Shown here: positions 24,001-39,000 of the stretch, piece by piece
Layout of the letters: each line of letters starts with the position of its first letter
How positions within the stretch are numbered: position 1 is the stretch's first letter
Assembly (NCBI RefSeq): GCF_030867145.1
Contig: NC_134429.1
Span: 20,383,115 to 20,447,114, forward strand
From: Opisthocomus hoazin
Taxonomy: Eukaryota; Chordata; Aves; Opisthocomiformes; Opisthocomidae
Direction of reading: 5' to 3'
DNA length: 64,000 nt
Position numbers and translations under genes: made by a program
Notes under the pieces: model-generated
What the model was told of the DNA's origin: nothing
Database searches by the model: none
What the model saw: only the letters and a program-made list of their open reading frames with translations

Positions 24001-27000
24001 ATCTGGAGTGATAAGTGCTTTTACATCTCCTTGGGGAAACCCTTCAAGCTGCTGGATAGACATCACTAGAAAGATGCAGTTCATTATGTGAAAAAAAAGT
24101 GCAAATTATTGGTGTTTTCTGTATCATGAAACTACCAGGCAAAGAAGGCCTAATCCATGAAAAGGTTCCCACAAATGTGCTTTAAACCACACCTAGAATG
24201 AGCAGAGGTATTGGGAATTTTGGCTAATGGGCTACCATCTGTGTCTGTAGACAGACTGTAAAAGTCAGCGGTGATCTGTAACAGTTTGTGGATTAAGAAA
24301 ACCAATGCTGTGCAAGAATTTTGCTATGAAGAGCACTAGGATTGATTCCCCAAGAAATGAGGAGGCAGAAAAGTGCTCTGTTATTTAGCTGACTGATCAG
24401 AAAACTCCCTTGGTGAATTATTCATCAGTAATTCACTGGGGGTTTCTAAGCGTGTGCATTGTGTGCTCGCATTCTGAGTTAAAACCAGCTCACAGAAAGC
24501 AGGATAGAAAAAGTGAATCAGCTTTGCAATAGTTAACTTGGCTAATGCCTCCCTTTGGGGAGTTCTTGTTTGCTTGCTTATTAATAACTCTGTGTTAATT
24601 TACATTTTGTGAATAGGTGTTTGAAATTCTTACTGGAATCTACTTTCCTTTGTCTCAAAACATTCTCTTCTAGCATCACACAGGCTGGAAGCCTGCTAGT
24701 GAACACCACATCAAGTTGGCAATAGCTTCCTTCCTTCTGCCTTCCATTACAGTGTATCTGTCAGTAATGTGTTCAGCAGTAGCTTTGCAGGTGGCTTCCT
24801 GATCTGGACACCTCCAACACAGCTAACTGGACTATCAGAAGTTCAGAGTGGATAGCTCATAGCTCTGGAAATCAGGTCATATTCCAAGGCATTTGTTGTT
24901 GAACATACAAGCCAGGGCTTCTGGGACGTATCCATGTCATGGGCTTGGCAGGAACTCAGCTGTGCTTGAAGGACTGGAGGGGTTGTCCTGGTGATGTTGT
25001 GTAGTAATACTTCTTACTGGTTAGTGATGCCAGCTGCTCACCTTGCAGCTCTTAGTAGCACATTCATAAATTGTTGCTTTTGATTGTTTTAAGACTAGCA
25101 CTAGCTGATAATTTGCCTAAGAGTAGAGAACTGTGAGGTAACAGCTAGGGCAATGCAGCCGAAGACCCAAGACTTACTCAGGGTGCATTTATGGAGTCAA
25201 AGAACAGATCATGAAGCAGCCAAACCTGCACCCATGACAGGAAGTTCCTGAAAAATATGTTTATACTTTACTAGGTGCAGTGTGAGGTAATTGGCTGCAA
25301 ATGGACATCAATTGGCTCAGCTTTCCCAAGATTGGGCATATTTCCAACAGAATTCCAGCCAGCACATTTTAAGCTTTTTTTTTTCCCTGAATATAAATTT
25401 TTCAGAAGTACCCTGATATATCTCACCTCCTCCTTGTTCAGTTGTCAGAAAGATTTGTCACTGCTTTTGTGCTAAGTAGCTTCAATGTAGTATCTGAATG
25501 TGAAGCAGCTTAATGAAGGATTAAAGAGATGCTAAGAGAACAGGATGAATTCCTATCACAAAAGGCAATGAACTACTTGTTTGCTTCTGTCTGAGATCTT
25601 ATAAGATACTTTCTTAATCAGTCTCAGCTATCCACAGCATATGACTTCAGCATGATGACCACTATGTCAGAACTGAGATTGTGGCTGCAGCATGCAGTCT
25701 GGAAACTTACACATCTTGGTCAACTCTCTCTCGAAGTTTTTTCAAGCTCTTTTGGGCTCCAGCTCTCAGGTTTTCCAGAATGTTTTCAAAGTAATTCTGT
25801 TCACTGAAGTTTAACTAAAGAACAGATATCCAAGTATATTAGTAAGCTGTGAGGAAAGAGGAATTCCTCATATTACTAAATAGTTAGCTCTTTGCATGCA
25901 TTTACTTATTAAAATGTTCAACACAATCAATTTTGTATGCTGTCCAGTCACTTGGAAATGACAGTTGCACAGGTATAAGTATTTCAAGTGGCAAGGAAAT
26001 AAGTGTAGGCTTTTATATTGAGGTTCACACAGCATACTTACATTGGCATATTCCTGATCTAGTTTTTCATTCTGATCTTCCAAAATATAATCTGGATAGC
26101 CAATTTGTTCTTTAATTGCCATTGCCTAGAAGAAAAGAGTTTAATGTTTCCTCTTAATTGTGGGGTTTTTTTTAAAGTTGCAATACACGTAGCAGTTCAA
26201 ATTCTTTATTGCTATTGTCCACCCATTTGTGAGAAATTGGTTGTAAATATTTAAAGACCTTGTTCAAATGCACTCTGTTGCCTAGTGAAACTTTTTTAAA
26301 ATATGAAACATTCAGCCTTCCTCTCACCTACTGGTGTCCAGCCACTGTGGTAGACTTGCAGACCCTACAGCACCATCTGACAGGCACTGGGCTTAACACT
26401 CGTCTAGTGGGGTGGTTTGTTTTCCCCCCCATCCCCCCCTGTGCTATTGGAATGGTGCTGATGGTCCTAAATTCAATGAAATGTTTGAAAAGTTTTCTTT
26501 GAGGGTGTTGCATTGTATTCAGTTGTCATTCTAGTAGATGCATTTGGTGCCATCTTCTCTCCTCATTTATAACATGGTTCACAAGACTTATTAAAGGAAA
26601 TAAAAATGTATGTGAGCTAACAAAAGATTAAAAAGAAATGGACAATGTAATAGGATAATGGATAACAGGATAGTGAATGTCAAAGTTTTCCCCTCTCACT
26701 TGTAGAGGAACTGAGAATAGCGATACTACAAAAGTCCAAAGATTTCAGATTCATGACAGAATACTGAAGTGCCTTGTTATCTCTCACCTTCTCACGAGCT
26801 TTCTCTTTAGATGCCTCATCCATCCACTGTAACTCATCTAAAGTCTCTATAAACACTTCACGAATCTTCTCTATTAAATCTCGGACCTAAAATAGAGGCA
26901 GGAAGAAATTAATCATCTAAATGCTATTTTTCCCAGGCACAGCTAAGGAGGTGTGAAAGGCTTCCTACTGTAAGATGATGTTCCCAAATTCTATGCTCTA

Positions 27001-30000
27001 AAACATGGCACTCAGCATTTAAAAGAGCATCATAAATGAGTTCTTATGCCTTCTGACTCTTGGCTGATTGGTGTCTTTAGCAGACAAAAAACGTTGGGAG
27101 ATCAGATGGAGGGGAACAGGCACTGTAGACATTGTGGATGTACAATAGTATGAAGGGTAAACTACATACCATCCTCTTGCTCTCACCAGCAAATGTCTCC
27201 CTCACATACATTGCTCCCACTGCATTCTCCATGTTGTTGTTGACGTAACTCACACACTCCCTCCAGCGGGCTTCTTCCAGTGTTGTCCCATAGAGTGCCT
27301 GCAATGCAAAACATCACAGATTAGTGCTGCCTATGCATCTCTCTTCTAAATCATTGCCTAAAGAGGAGGTTAACCTCCAAAGGTTTCGATTGTTCACTGC
27401 TGTTCTTGGACTTGCTTGGGGATTACGTGACATAACAATGTTGTTGTATCGACAAGGACTTGATTTGGTGACTGCAGGACTCTCTTCTATGCTCTACAGC
27501 CTCTTTAGGAAGAGAGGAAATACCTTCCTGTAGCTGGCCCGAGCATCCTTGAAACGACGACTCAAGCTGCTGACTCGATCGATTACTAATCGCCAAATGA
27601 GGTAGTTCTGGATGGTGCTGTGTGGGAAAGCAAAGCTGAGTTTAATCCTCTGTGAAAGGCAACACTAGTGCAGACAGTCAGAGAGGGATCTCAATTTTGA
27701 GTGGTGATAAGAAAGCAAACGATTGCTGCCAGCCATCAGTTTTATAGCATCTACAGGTGAGTGTCCTTTAACAGGCTGGCTGACTGTAGAGGCATCCAGG
27801 CTGAGGACTGTGCCACCATGTCTGTTCAGGGATTAATTTCTTTATTTTTTTCTTCTAGAGTGTAACAAAAGCTAAGCCTGTGATGCATTTTTTTTCTTTT
27901 TTTTCTTCCCATTTAACTTTTTCTAAGAATGTGAGCAGGTGAGACTCCTAGTGCCAGAGTACTTGGGGGACCTAGGAGCTTAGCAGACATTACCAATATT
28001 TTACAGGGAAGTGCTGTCACTTTTGTCAGAGAAGCTCTGGCAGGACTAGCAAGTGGGCCCAATAATTTACATTTCCACAATAGTTCTGTGACTTTTTGTC
28101 TTGGATATTCTCCAGTTTCTTTACCTTGCTGAGTACTTTGAGATAATTGCTTTCAGCTCTTGCAGATAGGGCACGCCATATACAACAACTTCCTCTTCAG
28201 GGTCAACCTGAACGCTTACGGAAGACATGACACCTTGGATGAAGAAGGTCCAGTTAAATTCCTAGGCAGACAGAAAGACATATACCAATGCCAGGTGTTT
28301 AAGTGCCTTAGTAACTGTCTGGACTTTCTACAGTCCATGGGATTGAATGTAATTGTAGTGTTGTTCAGCAGAAAAATGCTTTTTAAGGGACTCTGAAGAT
28401 TAAGAATGGGAATCATTTTATACCTCTCTGTTGCATCACTGATAAATTCACAAAGCCATTTTCAATTGGCATGGTAATAAGAGGAGGCTGCAAGTATCAG
28501 ACTGCTCATTAAACACTTACGTTCAATGCAAACTTTTCCTGTAGCTCTTTTAAGGTCATTTTGTTGTACAACAAGGTTACATCATGCCTTTCTTCTGCTG
28601 GGGTAGTTGCCTGAAGACATTCACAAGGTTATTACTAGAATCAACTAATACAAGTGTCAATGGCTGAAATTGCATGCATGTGGACATATACACACTCAAA
28701 TAATATGCAAATAAAAGTTTCTTTTGAAAATGAAAGCTTATCTGATGGTGTCCTGTGCTGCTTTCTCCCCCGCAATCTGAGAAGTTCTTGACTCACATTT
28801 GCAATCTCTGTTTCAAGCTCCATAACCTTTGCCATTTCCTCTTCGACAAATGAATCGTCTTTAGACGTGTTCTTGTCTTCCCGGATCATTTTGGCAATGG
28901 TGATCATGAACTGCAGGTAAGCTTCTCTCACCTGCACGCAAGAAACAGGACGTGTGTAGCATTCCAAAGAAAAGGATCGCTGTCTATCATTTCTCATTCA
29001 GCAAACCATTCTTTGTGTTATTTTAGCTTCACAGTGTGCTGTGAAAAAGTTTGGCCCAGAGGTCACAGCCTCTGCCCTTGTCTTGAATGCAACTGTCCTT
29101 ATTCCATTTGTCTCATCCTTTTTTTCCTACTATAATAGATACAACTGCAATTCCTAGGACCTCGGTTCATCCTGGAATACCTTACAGTGCAGTTGGCAGT
29201 CTCAAAATACATAGACAAAGCAACTCTTCCTGTGCAATTTAACTCTGGCGTTCTGGGTGAGAATTACTACCCGAGCAAAGAGAAAGCTCTGTCCTTTGAG
29301 TTACACTACAGGAATAGTGATCCCTACTAGCCAAAATACCAGGGTAGATGTGGAAGGTTGATGTTCTCTGAAAGTAATACCATAAATCTTCTAAACTCCC
29401 TGCTTTTACTGCCTGAAAAAAACGCTCTGTCTTGGATGGTTCCCAGTGATACCTTTTGCTTTATTTCTAATAGGAGAGTGTGGCTGTGATTTATGCCTCG
29501 GAGTGGACCTTGGAAAGATAGGTGGCTGCTGAGGGAGTACTGATACAGGGAAGCTTAATACTACCTATTCTTCTTGCATACTTTTCTTCCTCTGTAGACC
29601 TTGGAAACCAGATAAATACAGTAACAGTTGTGAAATTGAGTCTGGGCACTTACATGGTTGTTATTTGTGTTTTTAGGCTGAATGCTGAGGCCGTAATCAG
29701 GCCAGACTCCCACAGGCCTCAGCAGGAGTTTTGCCAAAAGATGCTGGTCTAAGCACGGGGGGGGAGGGTTTGGGACATCAGCGTTGGGTTCATTGTCTGT
29801 GGGAAGCGAGCTGTTAAATAGCAAATAAAAAGGGGTTGTGTCTCCTCCTTATTCATTAAGATTAAAAACGCAGCCTTAGCGCTTCTTTATAGCTTCAAAT
29901 TAAAACTGTATTAAGTAGAACTGGTTTTCTTTTGCTAATTTAGGATCGTCTAGGTACTGTACCTGATTTTCTACCTCCTACAAGTCAATCTAAATCTGAC

Positions 30001-33000
30001 TTTCATGCAACAATGCATAAATACCCCTCTTTTCTGCTGTAACTGCCACTATATAGGTGAAACTTGCAGAATAGAATCCCAGTTCCAGCAGCTCTCTGCT
30101 GTTCCCAGCAGAATGACGTGGAGATTGTTTTGTATCATGAGACAGATTAACAGAAATTGGTAGTTTATAAACGTGTGCAGAAGGTGTGGAAACAATCTCA
30201 TGAAAACTTCACAGGACCATATTACATATGAGAGTATAGTCAAATACGTTGAAGTCAGAAGAAAACTAGTCTCCCTGATGTTTTCATCTGCCTTTACAAC
30301 CACAAGACAAGAGTCTAAAATGCTGATTACTGTCTCTCTGTATTCCCTTCCATTCGCGTTAGGAAAATTAGTCTGATGGTAGGCTGCAAGTCCTCTTTTG
30401 TTAGTATGACATAATTGAGGAAAATAAAATGTACTAAAGCCCTATTTTCATCTTGGAAACTGATAAATTATCTGGCTATGTTTGCGACAGCTTTCTATGT
30501 ATTTACAGAAATCCTGATGTTTTTGCTCTGAGCACTGGCAGAGAAAAGCAGCTAGAAAATAATCTCTCACAATTTTCATGTAATTTTGGGGATTGGGGGG
30601 GGAGTAAGTGGCAGCAGATTCTTACTAGCTGAGTATCTGTTCCATTAATATAGCTTTTGCTGGTCCATGTAAACCACTTCTTAAACTTTTTAAAACGTTT
30701 TTTCCCCTGAATGAACATGTGAAAAACTCTGAGCATTTTGGTGTTCAGCAAAATGTATTTTGGGTATTGTATGTTCAAATATGATCCAGTATAACAATTC
30801 TTCTCCCATATCTATAATCCATCTTTCCAGTACCTTTTAAAATAGCAGCCAGAACCAGTGGCTTCAGAGGCAGTTGTAAGCAAATCCAAGACAACCTGTG
30901 CTGAAAATGTGAAGCTATCCTTCAAAACTAGAGACTGTTTTAAGCTTTAAAACAAGATGATTTTATCTTCCCAGAACCTTCTCATCTGTATGAATGGCCA
31001 GTTCTGGGGAGGCTTGATATTTATACAGTTGTTCAGTCCTTCTGTAAACTTTACAAAATTCTGGCATAATTAGGAAAAAATCTAGCAGTGAATGTCACAG
31101 TCTAATTCTGGTTGTAACATAACACAAAGTTTCATATATTTGAGTTTTCCAAAACACAGGGATATGTAACAAAAGTGATTTAGTAGCGCATAGTAAATAA
31201 ATTACAAGGAATACTTACCCTTTGATAGTTGCCCCCATTAAAGTAATAATCCCTGGATGGCATTCCTAAACTTGGCTGGTCAATCTGAAGGAAATCATAT
31301 ATGATTCTTTAGTTAGTGATGAACAGGAACTGGTGTTTTCCAAAGGCATCCTTGAAAGGCAACACGAAGCGCTGCATGTGCCTTCCCTTCAGTGTTGCAA
31401 TGACAACAGCACACTCTCACCACACAATCGCAGAACTTTAGCTTTCTAGGAACTGGGATGAGATGGAAGGCACAACTTTTGTGTCTGGATTTCTAGATAA
31501 GGACAGGATTGATACTTAGCGTGGGGTATTAAACAAAATCTTTCAGTAACCACTGAGGTCTAAGAATAAATTTAAGCAACTCTAAAAAGAAGCTGCTTGA
31601 CTTGAGGGCTAGACTTCATGCATAAGCATACATGAACAAACCCTGAAATATTATTTACGTGTTTTAAAAAAACATGGTTGCCTGTTATATATTAAACCTC
31701 ACCATTATTTTGCAAGTCACAAGAATCTACAATCCTTAAATGCTGTAAATCGGCAACTGTCCATTGATTTTTATTTCTTTAACAAAAATTATGCTACCAT
31801 AAAGTGTTTCCCAATATGACTTTGAGAGAGATCTGCCACTTGGGGAACAGAACTGTTGCACACATTTTTGCCAGTATTGTGCATACCCACTGACTTATGG
31901 AAAGCTAATCTGTATGCAGTGGAAGTAACTATCCAGTATGATTCTGGCATATAAATAATTCTCTGCAGACTTTTTCTTACATATATGATGTGTCTGCTGG
32001 AATCCCGGTCGTCATTCCATACAAACATGTCAATGAGGACACGTTTGTTAAATCTGGAGTTCATTATGGAGAGTTTTTCTTCCATGCTCCAGTCTGGTTC
32101 TGGTAAATAAAAGGGAAAATATGCATTATTTATCAATATGTATCAGGACTGATTAAGTTGTATAGTTTGAAAGTTTACTGCTGAAATTGTTGAGACCAGA
32201 CTGGACATGATGTGAGAATATTTGTACAGGACATTCCTACAGTGGCTAGAAATGGCTAGACTGTTCTTACTGGCCTTATCTGTCTCTGATATAAAGTAAT
32301 CAGTAAATGTTTTAATAGATATATGCAACTGTCTATGCACAGTATAAATCACCATGACCTAGCCTAGTTAGGCAGTTATGCTCCAAACCCTAATTAATAT
32401 GCAAGCACTAGAACACAGCTGTATTGATTATATTATTTTTGTTTTCATTGTTCATGTTGGTGTTTTAGGTTTCCTTATAATATGGGTATATATTTATACA
32501 GATCACTGTGTGCTAAATAAGTATGATACCTTGACTTTTCTTTATGAAGGAAAATTTAAAAGGGAGAATCTACTACAATGACAGTAGTCTCCTTGGTACA
32601 ATAAATGATTTTGACTTAACAGTACTGAACTCTTTCAGGTAGAGCATTACCTTTGGTTTTATTCCAGTCTGCAGAAGCCACTGGCCAATCTCCAACCATC
32701 TTTAAGGCCTCTAGCAGAGGCAATGAATCTCGTTGCTCTATAAGACCTGAGAGGAAAAACAAATACTGTATCATTTCCATAGGAAAAAAATGAAGAAAAA
32801 TGTGTAATAGGCCTAACAGTTTAAATCTGAAACTGAATTTGTCACAGCAGAAAAAGAGATACCATGAAATCATCTGTCTCCTATGTTAGTCTTCAAAAAA
32901 AGTAATGAAAATACTTCTGCGGGCTTCAGTACCAATTTTGACTGAATAGGTTTGGAAAGGATGAAAAGGGACACGTTTTTGCATTCAGAAGGGAAGGCTT

Positions 33001-36000
33001 TGCATTGATACCAGAGGTAGGTAACAAGCATCCACCCTTTGTACATCCTAGAATGTGTATATTAAGCCTTAACGATGTACCAAGCCATCTTCATTCAGCG
33101 GAAGATCAGTTTTCCAGGCAAGGCCATGGACAGTGATGACTTTTGCTTAGAAGTACATTGGTACTTTCGTACGTTTGGTATTGAACAAGTGAATCAATGG
33201 AACGAGAAGAGACTCACTCTCATTCATGCACGACTTGTAAAGTATTTTAGCTTTCTGAAATGCTTCTCTGTCCCCTTGATCTGAAGTCTCCAACACACCT
33301 GGGGAAGGAACCATTGCAGTGAGATTTTTTTGCCCTGGAGAGCTTTGATCTTTTCATAGAAATCACTGAGAATTCAGAACTATGATAAATACTTGTTAGT
33401 GTAGGCCTCAATTACTGTGAGACTAGAGTGCTCTTTAAAGGAGCTATTAATGGAAGAAGTGTCAGGAAGAAGGACGTGCATGCAGCCTGTCCTGCTCCTT
33501 TTGAAGTTAGTACCAAATCACCTGTGGGTAATTTTTAGTGGGAACAGGATGTTCCCATGAAATGGATGTAGTAAGAGATGTAGAGATTAAAGGACTTGGA
33601 GGGGGTGGAAAAAAAATCACAATCAACACTTCTACGGAAGTTCATTTCTCTCTATAATGTGCAGTAAATAACTTCTGAAACTAAACAAAAATGCATAACC
33701 AAGGATAGAGTAGCCTTGTTCCTACCTTTCAGGATGATCTCCAGCTCGTCTCTCAGGATGTCAAAAATGCTGTATCTGGAGCTGGTTTCTGGGATAACAT
33801 GCCGGTTCAGCCAGCCCCCACAGGCATACTGGTAGAAATCCTTGCAAGGGTCAGCTGTTGGGTCCATATTCTGAATTATTCTAGCAGCTAGGTATTGAAA
33901 TCGGAGAGTTGAGTTCCACAGACTGCCCAGTAATCTCTGGGACTACCAAAGACTGTCAGAAAGCTGCCTGGCAAGAAGGCACCTTGCTTATGCTGCTTAT
34001 AGTGGATAAGACTCATTCTCATGCATTATGAGTCAAAGGCTCCTATTTTCTGCTTAAAAATGCAAGGAAGGAACTGACAGCAGACACTTTCACTGCAATT
34101 GTACTGCTTTAGAGAGATCCTCTGAACGGCAGAATGATTCTGCCACAGCACAGCACCTCAGAGGCGTGGGCGTGCTGCCCAGTGCTCTGCTGGGGCCCTA
34201 CCTACAAAGCCAGTGTTTCCAGGGGGAAAATGAGAACCTCTGTGCTGGAGTCTTACCTCTCATTGCATATCATGGAGGTGTACAAGTAGATGCCAGGAAT
34301 AAGAAGGTGAATAGCCCCATGTGTAGAATGCGTTCTTTTTGAGAAAGAATTGGGTCTAAGGGGATTTTTATTATACTTCGTAGATAGAGACTGTGTTGGT
34401 CAAACCATGTGTCTGCAGCTCAGGCCAGAGCCATAGAACTGTTAACCAGACTGGGAATTTTCCTGTACTACTTCCTTACGAATGATACTCCTGGTGACAA
34501 AGGAAGCATACAATGGAGAAGTAAGAATAGGGTGGGTTTTTTCTCAGTGTTTACACATGGAACTGTATTTGAGGACAGCTGTACTTGCTGCCTTTGACAG
34601 TAATAGCAGTGTGTATCTATCCCAAGGGGAAATTACATTCCTTTTCAGCTTCTTCAGTCCTAAAACCTGAACTGTAGCTTACTCCGGTTCGGTAGAAGTA
34701 ACAACATGTCAAACATCACCTCTGCAGCAATCATTACCTGCTGTAACACATCCGGGTGTGGTACATATGTTGCCTGAATTGGTGCTGTAGTGAGTGCCTG
34801 CAGGGAGAGGAGTAAGAAAGCAGATGGAATTAGTTGTTTTGGAAAGAAAGTGCTACCAATGTCACTTGCCAGCAGCCCAACCTCAGCAACAGCTCTGAAG
34901 TCTTAGAGCAAGAGACTGGATATTGATACCAGTAAAAGATAGCAAGTCACAGCTGTGAAGAAATCTTATCTGCAGATTTAGGAGGAAAATTTATGTGGAA
35001 GCAGTGTTACATCTGAATTCTCCTAGAGGGAGAGTAAGACTTTTTTTTTTTCCTAACCTGCTGTCTCCGCAGTCTTTCTGACACATACTGAAAGTATGAG
35101 ATCCCTTTCTAGGCAATCTACTGAGGTGTTTTGAGCATCTGGGGTCTTTCATGCTCTCCAAAATCACCATGATTGAGAAGTTTAAACAGGGGGAGAAAAG
35201 CCCATAGCTGGATTACCGCTTTCACACTGTTTTGAGTCACAAAGATCAAATTTAGAGAAAGAAATGTTGTTGTTGTTTTTTTTTTTTTACTTCTCTAAGT
35301 GTGTGTATATGTGTTGGCAGGGTGGGGGGAAAACAGAGCTATGTTTGGTCAATATTTCAGATAAGTAATGTCCTTTAAGGTTACTCCTTGCTGGTCAGCA
35401 GAGAGGTTGGTCCCTGATCTGTAGTGTTTAGGGCTGATGAAATAGCGTGTGATGGAGACTGTGGACCTATGTTCAAGTCTGCGTTCTGCCTTTGAGCCGA
35501 GACTGGAAAAGTCCAGTGAAGTCATTGTCGATGATCTCGACGCACCTCAGTACTCCAGGCAGCAGGTCAGAATTCAGAGCCCTAAGTTCTGCTGCAGAAT
35601 TGCAGTGGAGCCTTTGTACGTGGACACGTAATTTTTTATGCCCAGTACTAAAGTGAATGTGTCTGTGATGCTGGTCGTGCCCCTCTCGTGTGCTGTTCAC
35701 TACGGAACTGGAATGGGAAGTATCTCAGCATCCCAGTCTAGTGAGTGGCCTGGGCCCTGGGCACAAGAAAATTATTTTTTCTGTTTTAATTTCCCATTTG
35801 CAAAACTGGGCTAGTTTAGTATTTACTTATGTTAAACATACAGCTACTTGGTTCCACACTGGAAAACAAAAACTTGATCCCCTTACTTTCCAACAGGATT
35901 AGCCATGTCTTTAAACTTTTTTTTGATCCTTACACTAGGATGTTTGCAGAAAAGAGTTACTAAAAAAAAAAAAAAATCCTTCCAGTGAAAACAAGTGTTT

Positions 36001-39000
36001 TACATGAGAGCAAACAAGATTACAGTAATTCAGATAGAAATAAAACAGTGGGGAAGAAAAGAGGGCTTTGAAGTTCATCAGTGGAAGCAACATAAAAAGC
36101 CCCCACTGTGATTGGGAATGTAACATTCAGGGTTCAGCTGAGTGCTGTCGTGCTGCGTGGGAGTAGATCTGCGTTCGAATAACTGCATGCCTTATTATAG
36201 TTCAGTGTCTCGCAATCTGAACATGGGATGAGCAAAACCTGTAACCAAGTGAAGCTTCACGTAGAGGGGTTTAGCGGCTTTTTTATAGTGGGTGAAGCTA
36301 AGCCCAATTTTTGGAGTTTCCTAAACTCTCTAATAATTTAAAAAAAAAACAAAACAAAAAACAAAACAAAAAACCCCAAACCACCAAAACTTAAAAGCTC
36401 AGGGTATTTCCACGAGAAAAAAAAAGTAAAATCCTGTTGGGGAAAGAAGTTAGTAGTTCAAAGGCACGTGAAAATTTTCCATAAGGGAGAAATAGTAATG
36501 GGCAAGGTGAGAAAGAGACAACTGTACTAAAAGCACGCTGCACTTCTCTCACCGTTTCTCGGGGACCAGGCAGGACTCAAATGAAGCTTTTTTTTTTTTT
36601 TTTTTTAATGAAAGTGTCTCTTTTTAATATAACCTGACAATGTCTTGCTTCAGTTTCTGGAACCCAACTGCTTTCAACAAGATTCTAACTCCCCACATTC
36701 AAAAAGCCCTCGTGATTGCAAAAATGTAATTGAGCTGTATAAGCAGGAGGCCAAAGCTGTTTTGAAACCTTGGTTGCACACACAGGGCTCTGAAACTCTG
36801 CCACAAACCCAGATAATTAGAAATGGCTGGTGAGGGGCTCTCAGTTTACTTCTAAAAGTGGCTCCTTTGTTTTTCTATCAATTATCTCTTTTATACCTCT
36901 GTACCATTCCTGAAAAAGAACCAAGCCAACCTGACTCTGTATGAGATACGACCAACACTGCCCTGTTTTACTCAGCAATGTATTTGTTGGGTCTTTGCTC
37001 ACTTGACTGAGGCTCTGTCTGCTGCACCTCTTGAACTTCAAATCACTAGAAACAAACGTTAAATGCGCCTTCTAAAGTCTCAGCTAGACAACTCTATGCA
37101 CTTCACTTTCTCAGACTACCTTGCTAAAAACAACTGCTCGAGTTTTCAGTATAATTATAGGTATTTATCTATGTATTTATTTTTCCTCCCTGGTTAAATA
37201 TTGCTGACAGGTTGAGCTATACAATGACATAGAGACTCCTGCTTTGACATCCATGGACAAAGACCACTGCAAGTAGAGACATGGGAGGGACAGTTTCTTT
37301 TAAAATTAATCACTCCATTTTCCCACCTCTTTCTTCTGAGGTACCCTTCCTTGGCTATACCTTTTAAAAACTATCAAAGAGGGATGCCAAAAGAACTGAG
37401 ATAGTTCCAGTGATGAAATCTTTTTGGCCTATGTTGTGCAGTACTAAGCTCCTTCACAGCTCTCAGTCCAGGATTTCTGCAGTTGTCACCCTTGCATTTA
37501 CCTCATAAAGTCATACTCTTGCTCTGTTGACAGTCTTTTTGGTAGAAAAGAACCAATGAACCCTCTGCAGACTGAAGGCTTTCCTCACTTGCAGTCTGAC
37601 AGAGCACCAACAGAAAACTGATAAGGGGAGGCAAGCTTTAACGGAGCTAAATAAAACTGCCTTAGCTGTGGGACTACTCCAGAGGGAAGAAAGTGAGGGA
37701 AAAGAAGTACTCCAGATGCTACTTCAGAGGTCAACTGCTCACGTGAAAAACGGCAGAAATGGGACATGCTTCAGACCCCACTGGATTCACCGTAAAGAAT
37801 TCTATCATCTTAATTTAACTTTACAAGAAGCCACTGAACAGTATTTCATGCACTGGTCAGCAGTAGGATAGAAGGATAACTTCTGAGAACTGTAGAGCAC
37901 TGTTTTCCTCTTTATCAGTTCATCTTTTGAATGACAATTTTTTTGAAATACAAGTTGCTTTTCACAGCCTTACTGAAGTTCCTTTTTAGGCAACAAAAGC
38001 GAAGCAAATCATTCTGTGCAGTTTGTGTTTGGTGTTCTCCCACAGTGTGTTGGGAGGACCACAGATGGCTGGGGATGGCACACACTGAAACAATTAGAGC
38101 CACAGTTGTCACCAGGCAGTCAAGTGTGAGCTTCACCTTTCAGCACCGTATCTGTTTCTCACACAGATCTCTTCTGCAGAAGTGCTGTCAGCACTGCAGA
38201 CTGCCTTTGTTGCTATTATAACAGTGAATTGTTTGCAACAAATAATATAATCATCAAATTTAGCTTTTCTTCCTCTGAGAAGGCTGTCTACACCAGATGT
38301 CAGTGTCTTCAAATGGACTCCATAACACAAGTGTTTGGTTTTTATACCACCTATCTTACGATTTCTTAACTGTAGTCTATCTATAAGCATGGCTGAGACA
38401 GAATTTCATGTGAGAATCATCAAGCTGAGTATTTGCCCACTTCTGCAGCCCTGCATGGTCTGTCACTCCACATTCCCACTTTACATTCACATAGCTCCAT
38501 CTGAGTAGAACTGAGAAGAGTCTTGCCACCCAGATGTCATGACGAAATGACTTGTGTAAGCTACCACTTTTAAATTCTCCATCTCCTTGATTAGATGCCT
38601 CATTAATGAACATTCACAAAGTCAAAGAATGACTAGGCATCAGTCTAGGAGACCAGCCAGATCTCAGCCACAACCTTTTCGTGGTGTGCCAGTGACCAGT
38701 TGAGATATTGCCCCTAGTCAGCAGGTTCTTGCAAATCTTTTATTCAAGTGCACATCAATCCCATTCACCACATAGGAAAGGCAGGAGCACAACGTGGATT
38801 TTTGAAATCCATTCTCAGAACAAGGTGCTTCTTAGGCCAAGTGTTGTATTTCTCTTTATTTATTTGTTTGGAGCCTGCCTAAGAGCATAGAGCATCAGTG
38901 CATAAGCATGCCCTCTAGCTTTGTAACAGCCTCTGTAGGAGATGGGAATAGTGACAACCTGTGGGGATGCAGACACGCACACACAAAAAATGTATCCAAA

